Shown here in pieces: positions 37,078 through 45,850 of a stretch of DNA of 64,000 bases. The notes under the pieces were generated by a model. The model was not told the origin of the DNA and did no database searches. It worked only from the letters and a program-made list of their open reading frames with translations. The stretch spans positions 186,001 to 250,000 of the forward strand of contig NZ_JAUSUP010000001.1 of NCBI RefSeq assembly GCF_030814115.1. Direction: 5' to 3'. The stretch comes from Alkalibacillus filiformis. Its GTDB lineage: Bacteria > Bacillota > Bacilli > Bacillales > Alkalibacillaceae. The position numbers were made by a program, and so were the translations under genes. Numbering within the stretch: position 1 is the first letter of the stretch; the number at the start of each line of letters is the position of its first letter.

Positions 37078-37171
37078 TCGATGAAGCGGTGATAAAAAAT
37101 AAACCCGAACGAAGTCAATACATGATTTCGTTCGGGTTTTGTGCATTAATGCTTAGTTTGGTCCCAACCTC
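37078..37171. repeat. Dispersed hairpin repeat, copy 1
   Basis: A 12-bp stem (AACCCGAACGAA / TTCGTTCGGGTT) with a 13-base loop is embedded in about 90 bases that recur at 54241-54331, including the upstream GATGAAGCG and the downstream AGTTTGGTCCCAACCTC. The hairpin has A's before and TTTTG after, so it can terminate transcription. It lies just beyond the end of ctaA. Confidence 0.8.
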
Positions 37172-37184
37172 ACCTTGCAAAATA

Positions 37185-38105
37185 CTATTTTTCTTTTTTA
37201 ACAACTCTTAATGCAAGCATAATGAAGTAACATAATAATGCGAAGAAAAGTGAAATCATAATAGCGTGCATTAGAGCAATTACAGGATTTAAGATAGTAA
37301 TAATGATCAATGCTCCAAGAACAACTTGAGCAAAGATTAATAGTGTTGCGATTAGCCAACCTCTAACAAGGAACTTTTCATGGCGATGATTCTTATATAT
37401 GTGAATCAATAACCCAATTACCCAAATAAATAGGACTCCAGCTAATACTCTATGACCCATTTGAATTGCTTGTTCGAGTGAATAAGCTCCAATATTGAAA
37501 GGTTGATCATTAGAACAAAATGGCCAACCACCACAGACTAAGCTTGATTGTTTATGTCTTACTAATGCACCCGTATAGACGACTATTAACGTATAAACAA
37601 ACAAACTATAAAAATGAATTCTAATACTTTTTGGTATGTTTATTGTAGCGGTATTAAATGTTTTATCTAAGTTAAAGATAATAGTAGCTAATAAAAATAC
37701 TGACGCAAACGAAATTAATGATATACCAAAGTGTAATGCTTTTATTAAGTCAGATTGTTCAAATAAAACAGCTCCTGCACCCAATAGTGATTGGATCACA
37801 ATGAAAATTAACGTAACGATTATTAAAAACTTTGTTTCTCTTACATGACGGAAATGTTTCCAAGCTTGATAGGATAATAACAGAATAATAATAATCGCTA
37901 AACCAGACACTAAACGGTGACTGTACTCAATAATAAGTTCTAAATTTATATTAGAAGGGATAATTTGTCCATGGCATAATGGCCAACTTCGACCGCAGCC
38001 TAAACCTGAGCCAGTCTTGGTTACAAGAGCTCCTCCGACTAAAACGAACAGCATAGAGATTACTGATACGATTGCAGTAACTTTTGGGTGGAATATTTTT
38101 TTCAT
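37185..38105 (-). CDS. ctaA: Heme A synthase
   Basis: Oxidises the C8 methyl group of heme O to make heme A for the caa3 oxidase. The 306-residue protein has eight hydrophobic segments in two similar halves. Heme-binding histidines are in IIEYSHRLVSG and IQMGHRVLAG, and each half has an external cysteine pair (CGRSWPLC near 37, CGGWPFC near 191) as in the Bacillus enzyme. It is divergent from ctaB, as in B. subtilis. Confidence 0.95.
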   Translation of the reverse strand: MKKIFHPKVTAIVSVISMLFVLVGGALVTKTGSGLGCGRSWPLCHGQIIPSNINLELIIEYSHRLVSGLAIIIILLLSYQAWKHFRHVRETKFLIIVTLIFIVIQSLLGAGAVLFEQSDLIKALHFGISLISFASVFLLATIIFNLDKTFNTATINIPKSIRIHFYSLFVYTLIVVYTGALVRHKQSSLVCGGWPFCSNDQPFNIGAYSLEQAIQMGHRVLAGVLFIWVIGLLIHIYKNHRHEKFLVRGWLIATLLIFAQVVLGALIIITILNPVIALMHAIMISLFFALLCYFIMLALRVVKKEK

Positions 38106-38293
38106 TTTTTATTTACACCTCACCTTTGCCTGAGAAGCTTCTCTATACATCTTAATATAGAATGACTATAACCGAAAATATATTTCGTTACAAATTTATA
38201 ACAATTAATTGAAAGAGAAAGATTTAATTGAGAAAAGTTGATTTATAGTTACATAAATGACAGAAATATGCTAATTTATTCTTTGAATATATT

Positions 38294-38322
38294 TCTCACA
38301 TTTTTTTCACATATTCTTCACA
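38294..38322 (-). promoter_or_regulatory. Three 11-bp-spaced TGTGA repeats (ResD-like) in the ctaA–ctaB gap
   Basis: On the reverse strand TGTGAAG, TGTGAAA and TGTGAGA occur at exact 11-base steps (38316-38322, 38305-38311, 38294-38300). They resemble ResD boxes (TTTGTGAAT-like), and ResD controls ctaA/ctaB in B. subtilis. They lie roughly 60-90 bases before the expected ctaB start. The remainder of the 346-base gap 38106-38451 is AT-rich without other clear signals. Confidence 0.5.
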
Positions 38323-38347
38323 ACTTAATCCTTTTTATATGATTAAA

Positions 38348-38376
38348 TAGATGTGTAGGTAATTACATGGTACAAT
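38348..38376 (+). promoter_or_regulatory. Possible ctaB promoter
   Basis: TACAAT (38371-38376) lies 17 bases after a poor -35 box, TAGATG (38348-38353). A weak -35 fits an activator-dependent promoter next to the ResD-like repeats. Confidence 0.4.
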
Positions 38377-38451
38377 GTCTATGTAAATAAAATTTAAATT
38401 TCTACAAAATATGACTTGATTATATATGGCTGAGAGGAAGGTCGAAACAGT

Positions 38452-39390
38452 ATGAGTGAGCCTCGCTCTTTTGGAACGACAACAATAAAGATAGTGGATA
38501 GTCCTCAAACCAATCTAAAAACGTTATGGACTGATTTTCTTGCATTAATTAAAATTGGTATTATCAATTCTAATTTAATGACAACATTTGCTGGTTTTTG
38601 GTTAGCATTATATTTCACAAACCAAAGCCCACTGAATCATTGGCAATCATTTGTGCTTGTTATGCTGGGAACTGCTTTAGTTATAGCTGGCGGATGTGTT
38701 ATTAACAACTATTACGATCGAGATATTGATTTTAAGATGTCTAGAACGAAAGCACGTCCAACAATAACGGGGACTATACCTTTACCTGTAATATTAGGAC
38801 TTGGTGCTGCATTTACAATTATAGGGTTGATCACATTATATTTTGCTTCACCAATAGCAGCATTGTTTGGTTTTATTGGTTGGGTATTCTATGTATTGTT
38901 GTATACAATGTGGTCAAAGAGAAAATATACAATTAATACAGTAGTTGGTAGTTTTTCTGGAGCTGCACCACCTTTGATTGGTTGGGCAGCAGTTGATAGC
39001 ACTTTACATCCGGCTGCATTTGTATTATTTTTGATTATGTTCTTATGGCAAACGCCACACTTTTTGGCACTTGCTATTCGTAAGAAAGATGAATATTCAA
39101 AAGCAAACATCCCAATGTTACCATCTGTTCATGGTAATGGCATTACAAAACGACAGATGTTCATATATACTATTTGTTTATTACCACTACCGTTTTATTT
39201 CTTTTCACTCGGTTTGGCATTCATCATTTTTGCCACATTATTAAATGTCGGGTGGTTAGCATTAGCTGCTTACGGTTTTAAAATGAATGATGATGATCAA
39301 TGGGCAAAATGGATGTTTATTTATTCACTAAATTATTTAACACTGTTTTTCATTGGATTGGTTGTTGCAACAATCCCATCATTTCTGTGA
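38452..39390 (+). CDS. ctaB: Heme O synthase (protoheme IX farnesyltransferase)
   Basis: A 312-residue UbiA-family prenyltransferase that attaches farnesyl to heme B. The aspartate-rich substrate motif NNYYDRDIDFKMSRTKARP near residue 84 and the second motif YTMWSKRKYTINTVVGSFSGA near 150 are clear, with about nine membrane segments. GAGAGGAAGG upstream is a usable though distant ribosome site. It leads the cta genes, with ctaC starting 103 bases later. Confidence 0.95.
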   Translation: MSEPRSFGTTTIKIVDSPQTNLKTLWTDFLALIKIGIINSNLMTTFAGFWLALYFTNQSPLNHWQSFVLVMLGTALVIAGGCVINNYYDRDIDFKMSRTKARPTITGTIPLPVILGLGAAFTIIGLITLYFASPIAALFGFIGWVFYVLLYTMWSKRKYTINTVVGSFSGAAPPLIGWAAVDSTLHPAAFVLFLIMFLWQTPHFLALAIRKKDEYSKANIPMLPSVHGNGITKRQMFIYTICLLPLPFYFFSLGLAFIIFATLLNVGWLALAAYGFKMNDDDQWAKWMFIYSLNYLTLFFIGLVVATIPSFL

Positions 39391-39493
39391 TTCAATTAAG
39401 AAGAAGCATACTTTTTACTTTTTCTTAATTAATGAATACAATATGCTTTATGCATAACAACAATGAACTAAGAGAAAGAGAGGTATCGAGAAA

Positions 39494-40696
39494 ATGAAAG
39501 GCTGGATGACTCGGTTTAAGGCAGTAATGGCTTTAACTGTAATGGCCCTAATCCTTTCAGGGTGTGGTGAACCATTCTTGAGTACACTACAACCTAGTGG
39601 TGAAGGTGCTGCCATGTTATTAGAATTAATTATTCTAAGTACAGTCATTATGTTATTCGTATTTGTAGTTGTAATGGCAATCTACATATACGTAGTAATT
39701 AAGTTCCGTCAGAAAAAGGGACAAGAAGATTTCATTCCTAAACAGACGGAAGGAAGTCATGCGTTAGAGACTTTATGGACTGTCATTCCTATTATTTTAC
39801 TATTAATTCTAGCAGTGCCAACCGTTCAGTACACGTTTGCTTTCGCTGATGTAAACACTCCGGAAGTAAACGAAGAGGGAGAAGAGTTAGATCAAATTTG
39901 GATCGATGTAACTGGTAAACAATACTGGTGGCATTTCGAATATGAAGGTTTAGACATAACTACAAGCCAAGAGATCTACATCCCAACTGACCGTCGCGTA
40001 TACTTATCAATGATTTCTGATGATGTAATCCACTCATTTTGGGTTCCATCAATCCAAGGTAAAATGGACGTCAACCCTACAGGTAACCGCAATGAAATGT
40101 GGCTACAAGCAGACGAAGAAGGCGTTTACTGGGGTAAATGTGCTGAATTATGTGGCCCATCTCACTCATTAATGGACTTCAAAGTGATAGCAGTAAGTCC
40201 AGGAGAGTTTGAAGAGTGGGTTGAAGACATGCAAGGTGTGACAGGTGAAGAAGAGCCTGAAACGGCTACAGCACAAGCAGGTCAAGAAATTTATCAAGAT
40301 AACTGCTTATCTTGTCACGCAGTCGGTTCTTCTCCAAACAAAGTTGGACCAAACTTAACGAACTTTGCTGACCGAGATAAGTTAGCTGGCGTATTTGATA
40401 TGACAGAAGAAAACTTATTTGAATGGATCAATACAAAAGGTGAAGAAATGAAACCAGGTAACTTAATGGTTAACGCACCTTACGACTTAGACGAAGAAGA
40501 AATCAATCAAGTTATTGAATACTTAATGACTTTAAGTCCAAGTGATGTAACGCCTGAAAGTGCTGACAATGGCGTTTACATTGATTCAGACTTAAGTGAT
40601 CTATTCCCTGAAGAGGAAGAAGACGCTGATGAAGAGTCTGAAGAGGATTCAGAAGAGGTAGATGAAGAAACAGAAGAAGAAAATGATGATGAATAA
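39494..40696 (+). CDS. ctaC: Cytochrome c oxidase (caa3) subunit II with fused cytochrome c and acidic tail
   Basis: A 400-residue lipoprotein (lipobox LSGC, C24) with two membrane helices, a CuA domain (GKCAELCGPSHSLMDF near 215-230) and a fused class I cytochrome c domain with CLSCH near residue 271 and a later methionine ligand. It accepts electrons directly into CuA. The last roughly 45 residues are almost all Glu, Asp and Ser, which makes it longer than the 356-residue B. subtilis protein. That tail faces the outside and suggests adaptation to high salt. Confidence 0.95.
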   Translation: MKGWMTRFKAVMALTVMALILSGCGEPFLSTLQPSGEGAAMLLELIILSTVIMLFVFVVVMAIYIYVVIKFRQKKGQEDFIPKQTEGSHALETLWTVIPIILLLILAVPTVQYTFAFADVNTPEVNEEGEELDQIWIDVTGKQYWWHFEYEGLDITTSQEIYIPTDRRVYLSMISDDVIHSFWVPSIQGKMDVNPTGNRNEMWLQADEEGVYWGKCAELCGPSHSLMDFKVIAVSPGEFEEWVEDMQGVTGEEEPETATAQAGQEIYQDNCLSCHAVGSSPNKVGPNLTNFADRDKLAGVFDMTEENLFEWINTKGEEMKPGNLMVNAPYDLDEEEINQVIEYLMTLSPSDVTPESADNGVYIDSDLSDLFPEEEEDADEESEEDSEEVDEETEEENDDE

Positions 40697-40731
40697 TATT
40701 TAAGCACTATTGATTAAGGGAGGTTACAAGC

Positions 40732-42591
40732 GTGAGCACGACAGCAGAAAAGAAAGCTGGCTTTGGGTCCGTCTTATGGGATTATTTAACAACAGTCGAC
40801 CACAAAAAAATTGCGATTCTATATTTAGTAGCAGGACTGTTCTTCTTTATCCTTGGTGGACTACAAGCGATGTTAATTCGTATCCAGCTAATTGCACCAG
40901 ATAATGAATTTATCTCAGCGCAATTTTACAACGAAGTGTTGACGATGCATGGAACGACGATGATCTTCCTTGCCGCGATGCCGTTGATCTTTGCGCTCAT
41001 GAACGCTGTACTGCCACTACAAATTGGAGCGCGTGACGTTGCGTTCCCATTTATTAACTCGTTAGGTTTCTGGTTGTTCTTCTTTGGAGGTATTTTCTTA
41101 AATGTCTCTTGGTTCGCAGGAGGAGCACCTGATGTTGGTTGGACAGCATATGCACCACTATCATTATTCTCTGAAAGCCATGGTGTAGATTATTATGCAA
41201 TTGGTTTACAGATTACAGGCTTTGGTACATTAATGGGTGGTATTAACTTTATCGTAACAGTTGTTAACATGCGTGCGCCTGGTATGACTTACATGCGTAT
41301 GCCATTGTTTACATGGACTTCATTTATTGCAAGTGTACTTATTTTATTTGCATTCCCAGCTTTAACAGTTGGTCTGTTCCTATTAACGTTTGACCGTTTA
41401 TTTGGAGGTAACTTCTTTGACCCAGAAATGGGTGGTAACGTTATTATTTGGGAGCACTTATTCTGGATCTTCGGACACCCAGAAGTATACATTCTAATTT
41501 TACCGGCATTTGGAGTGTTCAGTGAGATTATTCCAACATTCTCTAAAAAGCGTTTGTTTGGATATTCATCCATGGTATTTGCGACAATCCTAATTGCATT
41601 CTTAGGTTTCATGGTATGGGCTCACCACATGTTTACAGTAGGTTTAGGTCCGATTGCGAACTCTATTTTCGCAGTAGCCACCATGGCGATTGCCGTTCCT
41701 ACAGGTATAAAGATCTTTAACTGGTTATTTACAATGTGGGGCGGAAATATAAGATTAACATCGCCAATGGTATTTGCACTTGGTTTCGTTCCAACATTTA
41801 CAATTGGTGGTATGACAGGTGTAATGCTTGCATCAGCTGCAGCTGACTTCCAATACCACGATACGTATTTCGTAGTTGCACACTTCCACTATGTCATTGT
41901 AGGTGGTACGGTACTTGGTATATTTGCAGGTATTATTTACTGGTGGCCGAAAATGTTCGGTACAATGCTAAATGAGAAGCTTAACCACTGGTTCTTCTGG
42001 TTATTCTTTATTGGTTTCCATTTAACATTCTTCTTCCAGCACTTCTTAGGCTTAATGGGTATGCCTCGTCGTTATTGGAAGTTCTTACCGGACCAAGGAC
42101 TAGATTTATTTAACTTAATTAGTACTATTGGTGCTTTCGGAATGGCAATTGGTACGATTATCTTCTTAATCAACGTTGTTATGACCCAAATGAAAGGTGA
42201 AAAAGTATCAGGAGATCCATGGGACGCTCGTACACTAGAATGGGCTATTCCATCACCTCCACCATTCTATAACTTTAAACAAGAACCATTAGTACGTGGA
42301 TTAGATGCACTATGGGTAGAAAAAATGCAAGGTAATGGAAAAATCCAACCTGCAGAGCCTTTAGGTGACATCCACATGCCTAATAGATCATTCGTACCGT
42401 TTGTTATTTCATTAGGTCTATTCATTGCTGGTTTTGGTGTTATGTACCAAGGTGCTATGTGGATCTTAGCAGCAATCGGTTTCGGAATTACTGCAGGTGC
42501 TATGTTATACCGTTCAGTGAAAGATGATATTGGTTATCATGTGCACAAAGAAGAATTAGAAGAAGAAGAGGGGGATGGTTCTAATGGCTGA
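40732..42591 (+). CDS. ctaD: Cytochrome c oxidase (caa3) subunit I
   Basis: The 619-residue catalytic subunit holding heme a and the heme a3–CuB centre. Ligand motifs are LTMHGTTMIF near residue 66, GHPEVYILILP near 247 (CuB His and the cross-linked Tyr), AHHMFTVG near 298 and YFVVAHFHYV near 380. About fourteen membrane segments are expected, and the C-terminus is acidic. It starts with GTG behind GGGAGG and overlaps ctaE by eight bases. Confidence 0.97.
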   Translation: MSTTAEKKAGFGSVLWDYLTTVDHKKIAILYLVAGLFFFILGGLQAMLIRIQLIAPDNEFISAQFYNEVLTMHGTTMIFLAAMPLIFALMNAVLPLQIGARDVAFPFINSLGFWLFFFGGIFLNVSWFAGGAPDVGWTAYAPLSLFSESHGVDYYAIGLQITGFGTLMGGINFIVTVVNMRAPGMTYMRMPLFTWTSFIASVLILFAFPALTVGLFLLTFDRLFGGNFFDPEMGGNVIIWEHLFWIFGHPEVYILILPAFGVFSEIIPTFSKKRLFGYSSMVFATILIAFLGFMVWAHHMFTVGLGPIANSIFAVATMAIAVPTGIKIFNWLFTMWGGNIRLTSPMVFALGFVPTFTIGGMTGVMLASAAADFQYHDTYFVVAHFHYVIVGGTVLGIFAGIIYWWPKMFGTMLNEKLNHWFFWLFFIGFHLTFFFQHFLGLMGMPRRYWKFLPDQGLDLFNLISTIGAFGMAIGTIIFLINVVMTQMKGEKVSGDPWDARTLEWAIPSPPPFYNFKQEPLVRGLDALWVEKMQGNGKIQPAEPLGDIHMPNRSFVPFVISLGLFIAGFGVMYQGAMWILAAIGFGITAGAMLYRSVKDDIGYHVHKEELEEEEGDGSNG

Positions 42592-43204
42592 AGACGTTCT
42601 TAAATCAGGTAATCTGCCAGAAAACCCTGAAAGAGCCACCCTTGAAGGCCGTAATAAGTTTATGGGCTTTTGGTTCTTCCTAGGCGGAGAAACTGTATTA
42701 TTCGCAAGTTTATTTGGTACGTATTTAGCATTAAGAAACTCAACGGTTGACGGACCAACTGGTCAAGAAATCTTCGGTTTAGGGTTAGTTTTCTTAATGA
42801 CGGTTATCCTATTAACAAGTTCATTAACAAGCGTATACGCAATGTATCATATGAAGAATAATGACTTTAAGAAGATGCAGCTATGGCTTGGAATTACAGT
42901 CTTATTAGGTTTTGCATTCTTAGGGTTAGAGATCTACGAGTTCGTTCATTACGTTAATGATTATGGCTTTGGCTTTACAACGTCAGCATTCAGTACAGCC
43001 TTCTATTCATTAGTTGGTTTCCACGGTGCACACGTTGCGTTTGGTCTAGTTTGGATCATTTCGTTAATGATTCGTAACCATAAACGTGGATTAAACTTAT
43101 ACAACGCTCCAAAGTTCTATATTGCATCATTATACTGGCACTTCATTGACGTTGTATGGGTCTTCATCTTTACAGTTGTATACCTAATGGGAAAGGTGGG
43201 CTAA
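42584..43204 (+). CDS. ctaE: Cytochrome c oxidase (caa3) subunit III
   Basis: A 206-residue protein with five membrane segments, the usual short Bacillus form. Family motifs are GFWFFLGGETVLFASLFGTY near the start, FHGAHVAFGL near 145 and YWHFIDVVWVFIFTVVYL near the end. The ATG at 42584 is nine bases after GAGGGGG; the ATG at 42575 overlaps it. Translation is probably coupled to ctaD. Confidence 0.96.
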   Translation: MAEDVLKSGNLPENPERATLEGRNKFMGFWFFLGGETVLFASLFGTYLALRNSTVDGPTGQEIFGLGLVFLMTVILLTSSLTSVYAMYHMKNNDFKKMQLWLGITVLLGFAFLGLEIYEFVHYVNDYGFGFTTSAFSTAFYSLVGFHGAHVAFGLVWIISLMIRNHKRGLNLYNAPKFYIASLYWHFIDVVWVFIFTVVYLMGKVG

Positions 43205-43207
43205 ATA

Positions 43208-43534
43208 ATGGCAGATAACACCAATTCCGCGCAAACGCAGAAGAAGCAGTTTTATAAGAAAAAGCATAGGGAACAAATGAAACATCAAGTCATCACTTTT
43301 GCAATGATGATTGCTTTCACAATGTTAGCGTTTGGTTTAGTTATGGCAGAAGTTGATGCGATGTTTACGATTCCAATTATTTTAGTATTAGCAGCCGTAC
43401 AGGTCTTATTTCAGCTGTATTATTTTATGCATATGGCAGAAGAAGGGCACGAGTGGCCTGCTGCAATGATTTATTCAGGTGTATTCGCAGCAGTATTAAC
43501 TATTTTAGCCTTAACGATCATTGTATGGTGGTAA
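43208..43534 (+). CDS. ctaF: Cytochrome c oxidase (caa3) subunit IV
   Basis: A 108-residue protein with three membrane segments and a basic N-terminus, with QLYYFMHMAEEGHEWPA typical of the CyoD/CtaF family. It stabilises the oxidase. It starts three bases after ctaE and ends the first cta transcript. Confidence 0.95.
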   Translation: MADNTNSAQTQKKQFYKKKHREQMKHQVITFAMMIAFTMLAFGLVMAEVDAMFTIPIILVLAAVQVLFQLYYFMHMAEEGHEWPAAMIYSGVFAAVLTILALTIIVWW

Positions 43535-43539
43535 TTTCT

Positions 43540-43569
43540 AAAGCTCAGGCAAATGCCTGAGCTTTTTTC
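43540..43569 (+). terminator. Terminator after ctaF
   Basis: GCTCAGGCA / TGCCTGAGC, a perfect 9-bp stem with a 2-base spacer, flanked by A's and followed by six T's. Confidence 0.88.
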
Positions 43570-43611
43570 TAATCTTTTGTATTTATAGTAATAATTAGTC
43601 TGCTAATGAGG

Positions 43612-43647
43612 AAAAGAGTGTCAATATTTTTTGACACTCTTTTTTTA
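43612..43647 (+). terminator. Second terminator after ctaF
   Basis: AAAAGAGTGTCA / TGACACTCTTTT with an 8-base loop and seven or more T's. Two terminators in tandem isolate the cta operon from the peptide transporter operon. The following 43648-43835 is AT-rich and should hold the appD promoter, but no clear box pair is seen. Confidence 0.82.
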
Positions 43648-43835
43648 TTGGTTGCTTAAGGCATAAATACCTATTCAAGAGAATATAAAAAAGTGAAATA
43701 GGTGTTTTTTCATAAAATTTCCTTGATTATTTTAATGAGATTAAGTATATTAAGTAACATAAAGAATTATGAAAATTATAAATTTTGGTTTATTTCAGTA
43801 TTTTCGACAAGAAAAGCATTTAAGGGGGAGCAACT

Positions 43836-44855
43836 ATGTCAGATGTCATACTAGAGTTAGAAGATTTACATACTCATTTTTTCACGGACTCCGGTGAAAT
43901 ACCAGCAGTTGATGGAGTGAGCTTTAAAGTACATAAAGGTGAGGTTGTCGGAGTAGTTGGTGAATCAGGGTGTGGTAAGAGTGTTACATCCTTATCGATT
44001 ATGCAACTCGTACCAAGTCCCCCAGGGAAAATTGTAAGTGGTCAAATTAATTTTAAAGGCGAGAATTTAGCTCAAGCTACTGAAAAAAGAATGAGGCAAG
44101 TTCGTGGAAATGAAATATCTATGATTTTCCAAGAGCCTATGACCTCATTAGATCCTTTATATACAATTGGTAATCAATTGATTGAAGCAATTAGAATGCA
44201 CCGAAAAATGTCTAAGAAAGAAGCAAAACGTAAAGCGATTGACATGTTAAATCTAGTAGGTATACCAAGACCTTCAGAAGTCGTCGATGAGTATCCTCAC
44301 CAATTGTCTGGTGGGATGCGTCAAAGAGTTATGATTGCAATGGCAATGTCGTGTGATCCTGAAGTGTTAATTGCTGATGAACCTACCACAGCTTTAGATG
44401 TGACTATTCAAGCTCAAATTTTAGACTTAATGAGAGGTTTAAACAAAGAGCATAATACAGGTATTTTACTTATTACACATGATTTAGGTATCGTAGCTGA
44501 AATGTGCGACCGAGTCGTTGTTATGTATGCTGGTCAAGTAGTAGAAGAAGGTTCAGTACGAGAGATTTTAAAAGATCCTAAACACCCTTATACTAAGGGT
44601 CTTATTCGTTCTTTACCAAAAATACATGAAAAAGAACAAAAACTATACTCAATTCCTGGTACAGTTCCGAAGGTTTCAATGGAACACGTAGGGTGCCGTT
44701 TCGCCCCGCGTTGTGAATATACATTTGACAGATGCTTTTCAGATGACCCGGAATTATATGAAACAGATGTGGAGAGAAGAAGTCGTTGCTTTTTATATGA
44801 TGACAACGAAGAACAGGAGGCAGGCTCACATGTCGAATCCGATCTTAGAAGTTAA
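43836..44855 (+). CDS. appD: Oligopeptide ABC transporter ATP-binding protein (AppD/OppD type)
   Basis: A 339-residue ATPase: Walker A GESGCGKS near residue 45, Q-loop [11 protein letters not shown], signature LSGGMRQR near 160 and Walker [13 protein letters not shown]. The C-terminal oligopeptide-transporter extension has the conserved cysteines in [15 protein letters not shown]. First gene of a five-gene operon in the order D-F-A-B-C, the order of B. subtilis appDFABC. AAGGGGGAG precedes the ATG. Confidence 0.92.
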   Translation: MSDVILELEDLHTHFFTDSGEIPAVDGVSFKVHKGEVVGVVGESGCGKSVTSLSIMQLVPSPPGKIVSGQINFKGENLAQATEKRMRQVRGNEISMIFQEPMTSLDPLYTIGNQLIEAIRMHRKMSKKEAKRKAIDMLNLVGIPRPSEVVDEYPHQLSGGMRQRVMIAMAMSCDPEVLIADEPTTALDVTIQAQILDLMRGLNKEHNTGILLITHDLGIVAEMCDRVVVMYAGQVVEEGSVREILKDPKHPYTKGLIRSLPKIHEKEQKLYSIPGTVPKVSMEHVGCRFAPRCEYTFDRCFSDDPELYETDVERRSRCFLYDDNEEQEAGSHVESDLRS

Positions 44856-45798
44856 CAACTTAAAAAAGTACTTTGATGTAAAAGGTGGCGTATTTGGCCG
44901 TAAAGTTGGAGAAGTTAAAGCAGTTGATGATGTAACATTTACAGTTAACGAAGGTGAAATATTAGGAATTGTTGGTGAGTCTGGTTGTGGTAAATCTACC
45001 ACAGGTAAAGCACTGTTACGACTAATTGAACCAACAGAAGGTGAAGTCAAATTCGAGGATCAAGATATCACTCAATTAGATGATGAATCTATGAGAAAAC
45101 TTAGAAGAGACATGCAAATCATTTTCCAAGATCCTTATGCTTCTTTGAATCCAAGACATACTGTAGAGAAAATAGTTGGCGAGCCTCTATTTGTACATGG
45201 TATGAAGTCGTCTGAGGAACGAAAGAAACGTGTAAAGGAATTACTTGAAGTTGTCGGACTTAGACCATTTCATGCATCAAGATATCCTCACCAATTTAGT
45301 GGAGGACAGAGACAAAGAATAGGGATTGCACGAGCTTTAGCTAATAACCCTAAGTTAATTATTTGTGATGAACCTGTTTCAGCTTTAGATGTATCAGTAC
45401 AGTCACAAATTTTAAATTTAATGTCAGATTTACGTGATGAATTTAACTTAACCTATATATTTATTGCACACGATTTAAGTGTTGTGAAACATATTAGTGA
45501 TCGTGTAGGTGTTATGTATTTAGGGAAATTGGTAGAACTAGCTGATAAGGATGAACTTTATGAAAATCCTAAACATCCATATACACAAGCATTGCTATCA
45601 GCTGTGCCAGTAGCCGATCCAGATGTGATAGGTGATCGAGTTATTTTAGAAGGCGATGTTCCAAGTCCTTCTAATCCACCTACTGGGTGTCCTTTTCACA
45701 CACGTTGTCCTGTTGCGATGGATGTTTGTAGCGAGGTAATACCAGAGTTCAAAGAGGATAGTGATCAACATTACGTTGCATGTCACTTATATGACTAA
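44830..45798 (+). CDS. appF: Oligopeptide ABC transporter ATP-binding protein (AppF/OppF type)
   Basis: The 322-residue second ATPase, with Walker [10 protein letters not shown], the Q-loop [18 protein letters not shown] typical of the F subunits, signature [15 protein letters not shown] and Walker [15 protein letters not shown]. The C-terminus has [15 protein letters not shown]. It overlaps appD by 26 bases. I chose the ATG at 44830 because it follows GGAGG; an upstream in-frame start at 44713 would lie deep inside appD. Confidence 0.92.
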   Translation: MSNPILEVNNLKKYFDVKGGVFGRKVGEVKAVDDVTFTVNEGEILGIVGESGCGKSTTGKALLRLIEPTEGEVKFEDQDITQLDDESMRKLRRDMQIIFQDPYASLNPRHTVEKIVGEPLFVHGMKSSEERKKRVKELLEVVGLRPFHASRYPHQFSGGQRQRIGIARALANNPKLIICDEPVSALDVSVQSQILNLMSDLRDEFNLTYIFIAHDLSVVKHISDRVGVMYLGKLVELADKDELYENPKHPYTQALLSAVPVADPDVIGDRVILEGDVPSPSNPPTGCPFHTRCPVAMDVCSEVIPEFKEDSDQHYVACHLYD

Positions 45799-45850
45799 AG
45801 TGATATGTACCGAATGTTATCTATATAAAATATTTTAGGGGGTAAGTTTT

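Larger units (their letters stand above)
36571..37095. repeat. GC-rich composite intergenic repeat block
   Basis: This stretch is visibly GC-richer than the surrounding genome and encodes nothing plausible. Block 1 (36571-36755) begins GGTGGACGCTT, continues GGGGCACGGCTTGAGCC, has an inner GGCCC-AAAAAC-GGGGCC hairpin, and closes with GCAGGCGTCGCCACC, so it can fold back on itself. I recognise its general form as a type of high-copy intergenic repeat in halophilic and alkaliphilic Bacillaceae. Block 2 (36836-37095) starts GGTGCTGCACCCC and ends AAAGCGAAGCATTTCGATGAAGC. Both are interrupted by copies of one shorter element. No transposase remnant is evident. The region 36473-36570 shows nothing recognisable. 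Confidence 0.75.

Noticed and set aside
36571-37171. Insertion sequence
   Set aside because: No transposase frame, terminal inverted repeats or target duplication could be identified, so it is described as a composite repeat only.
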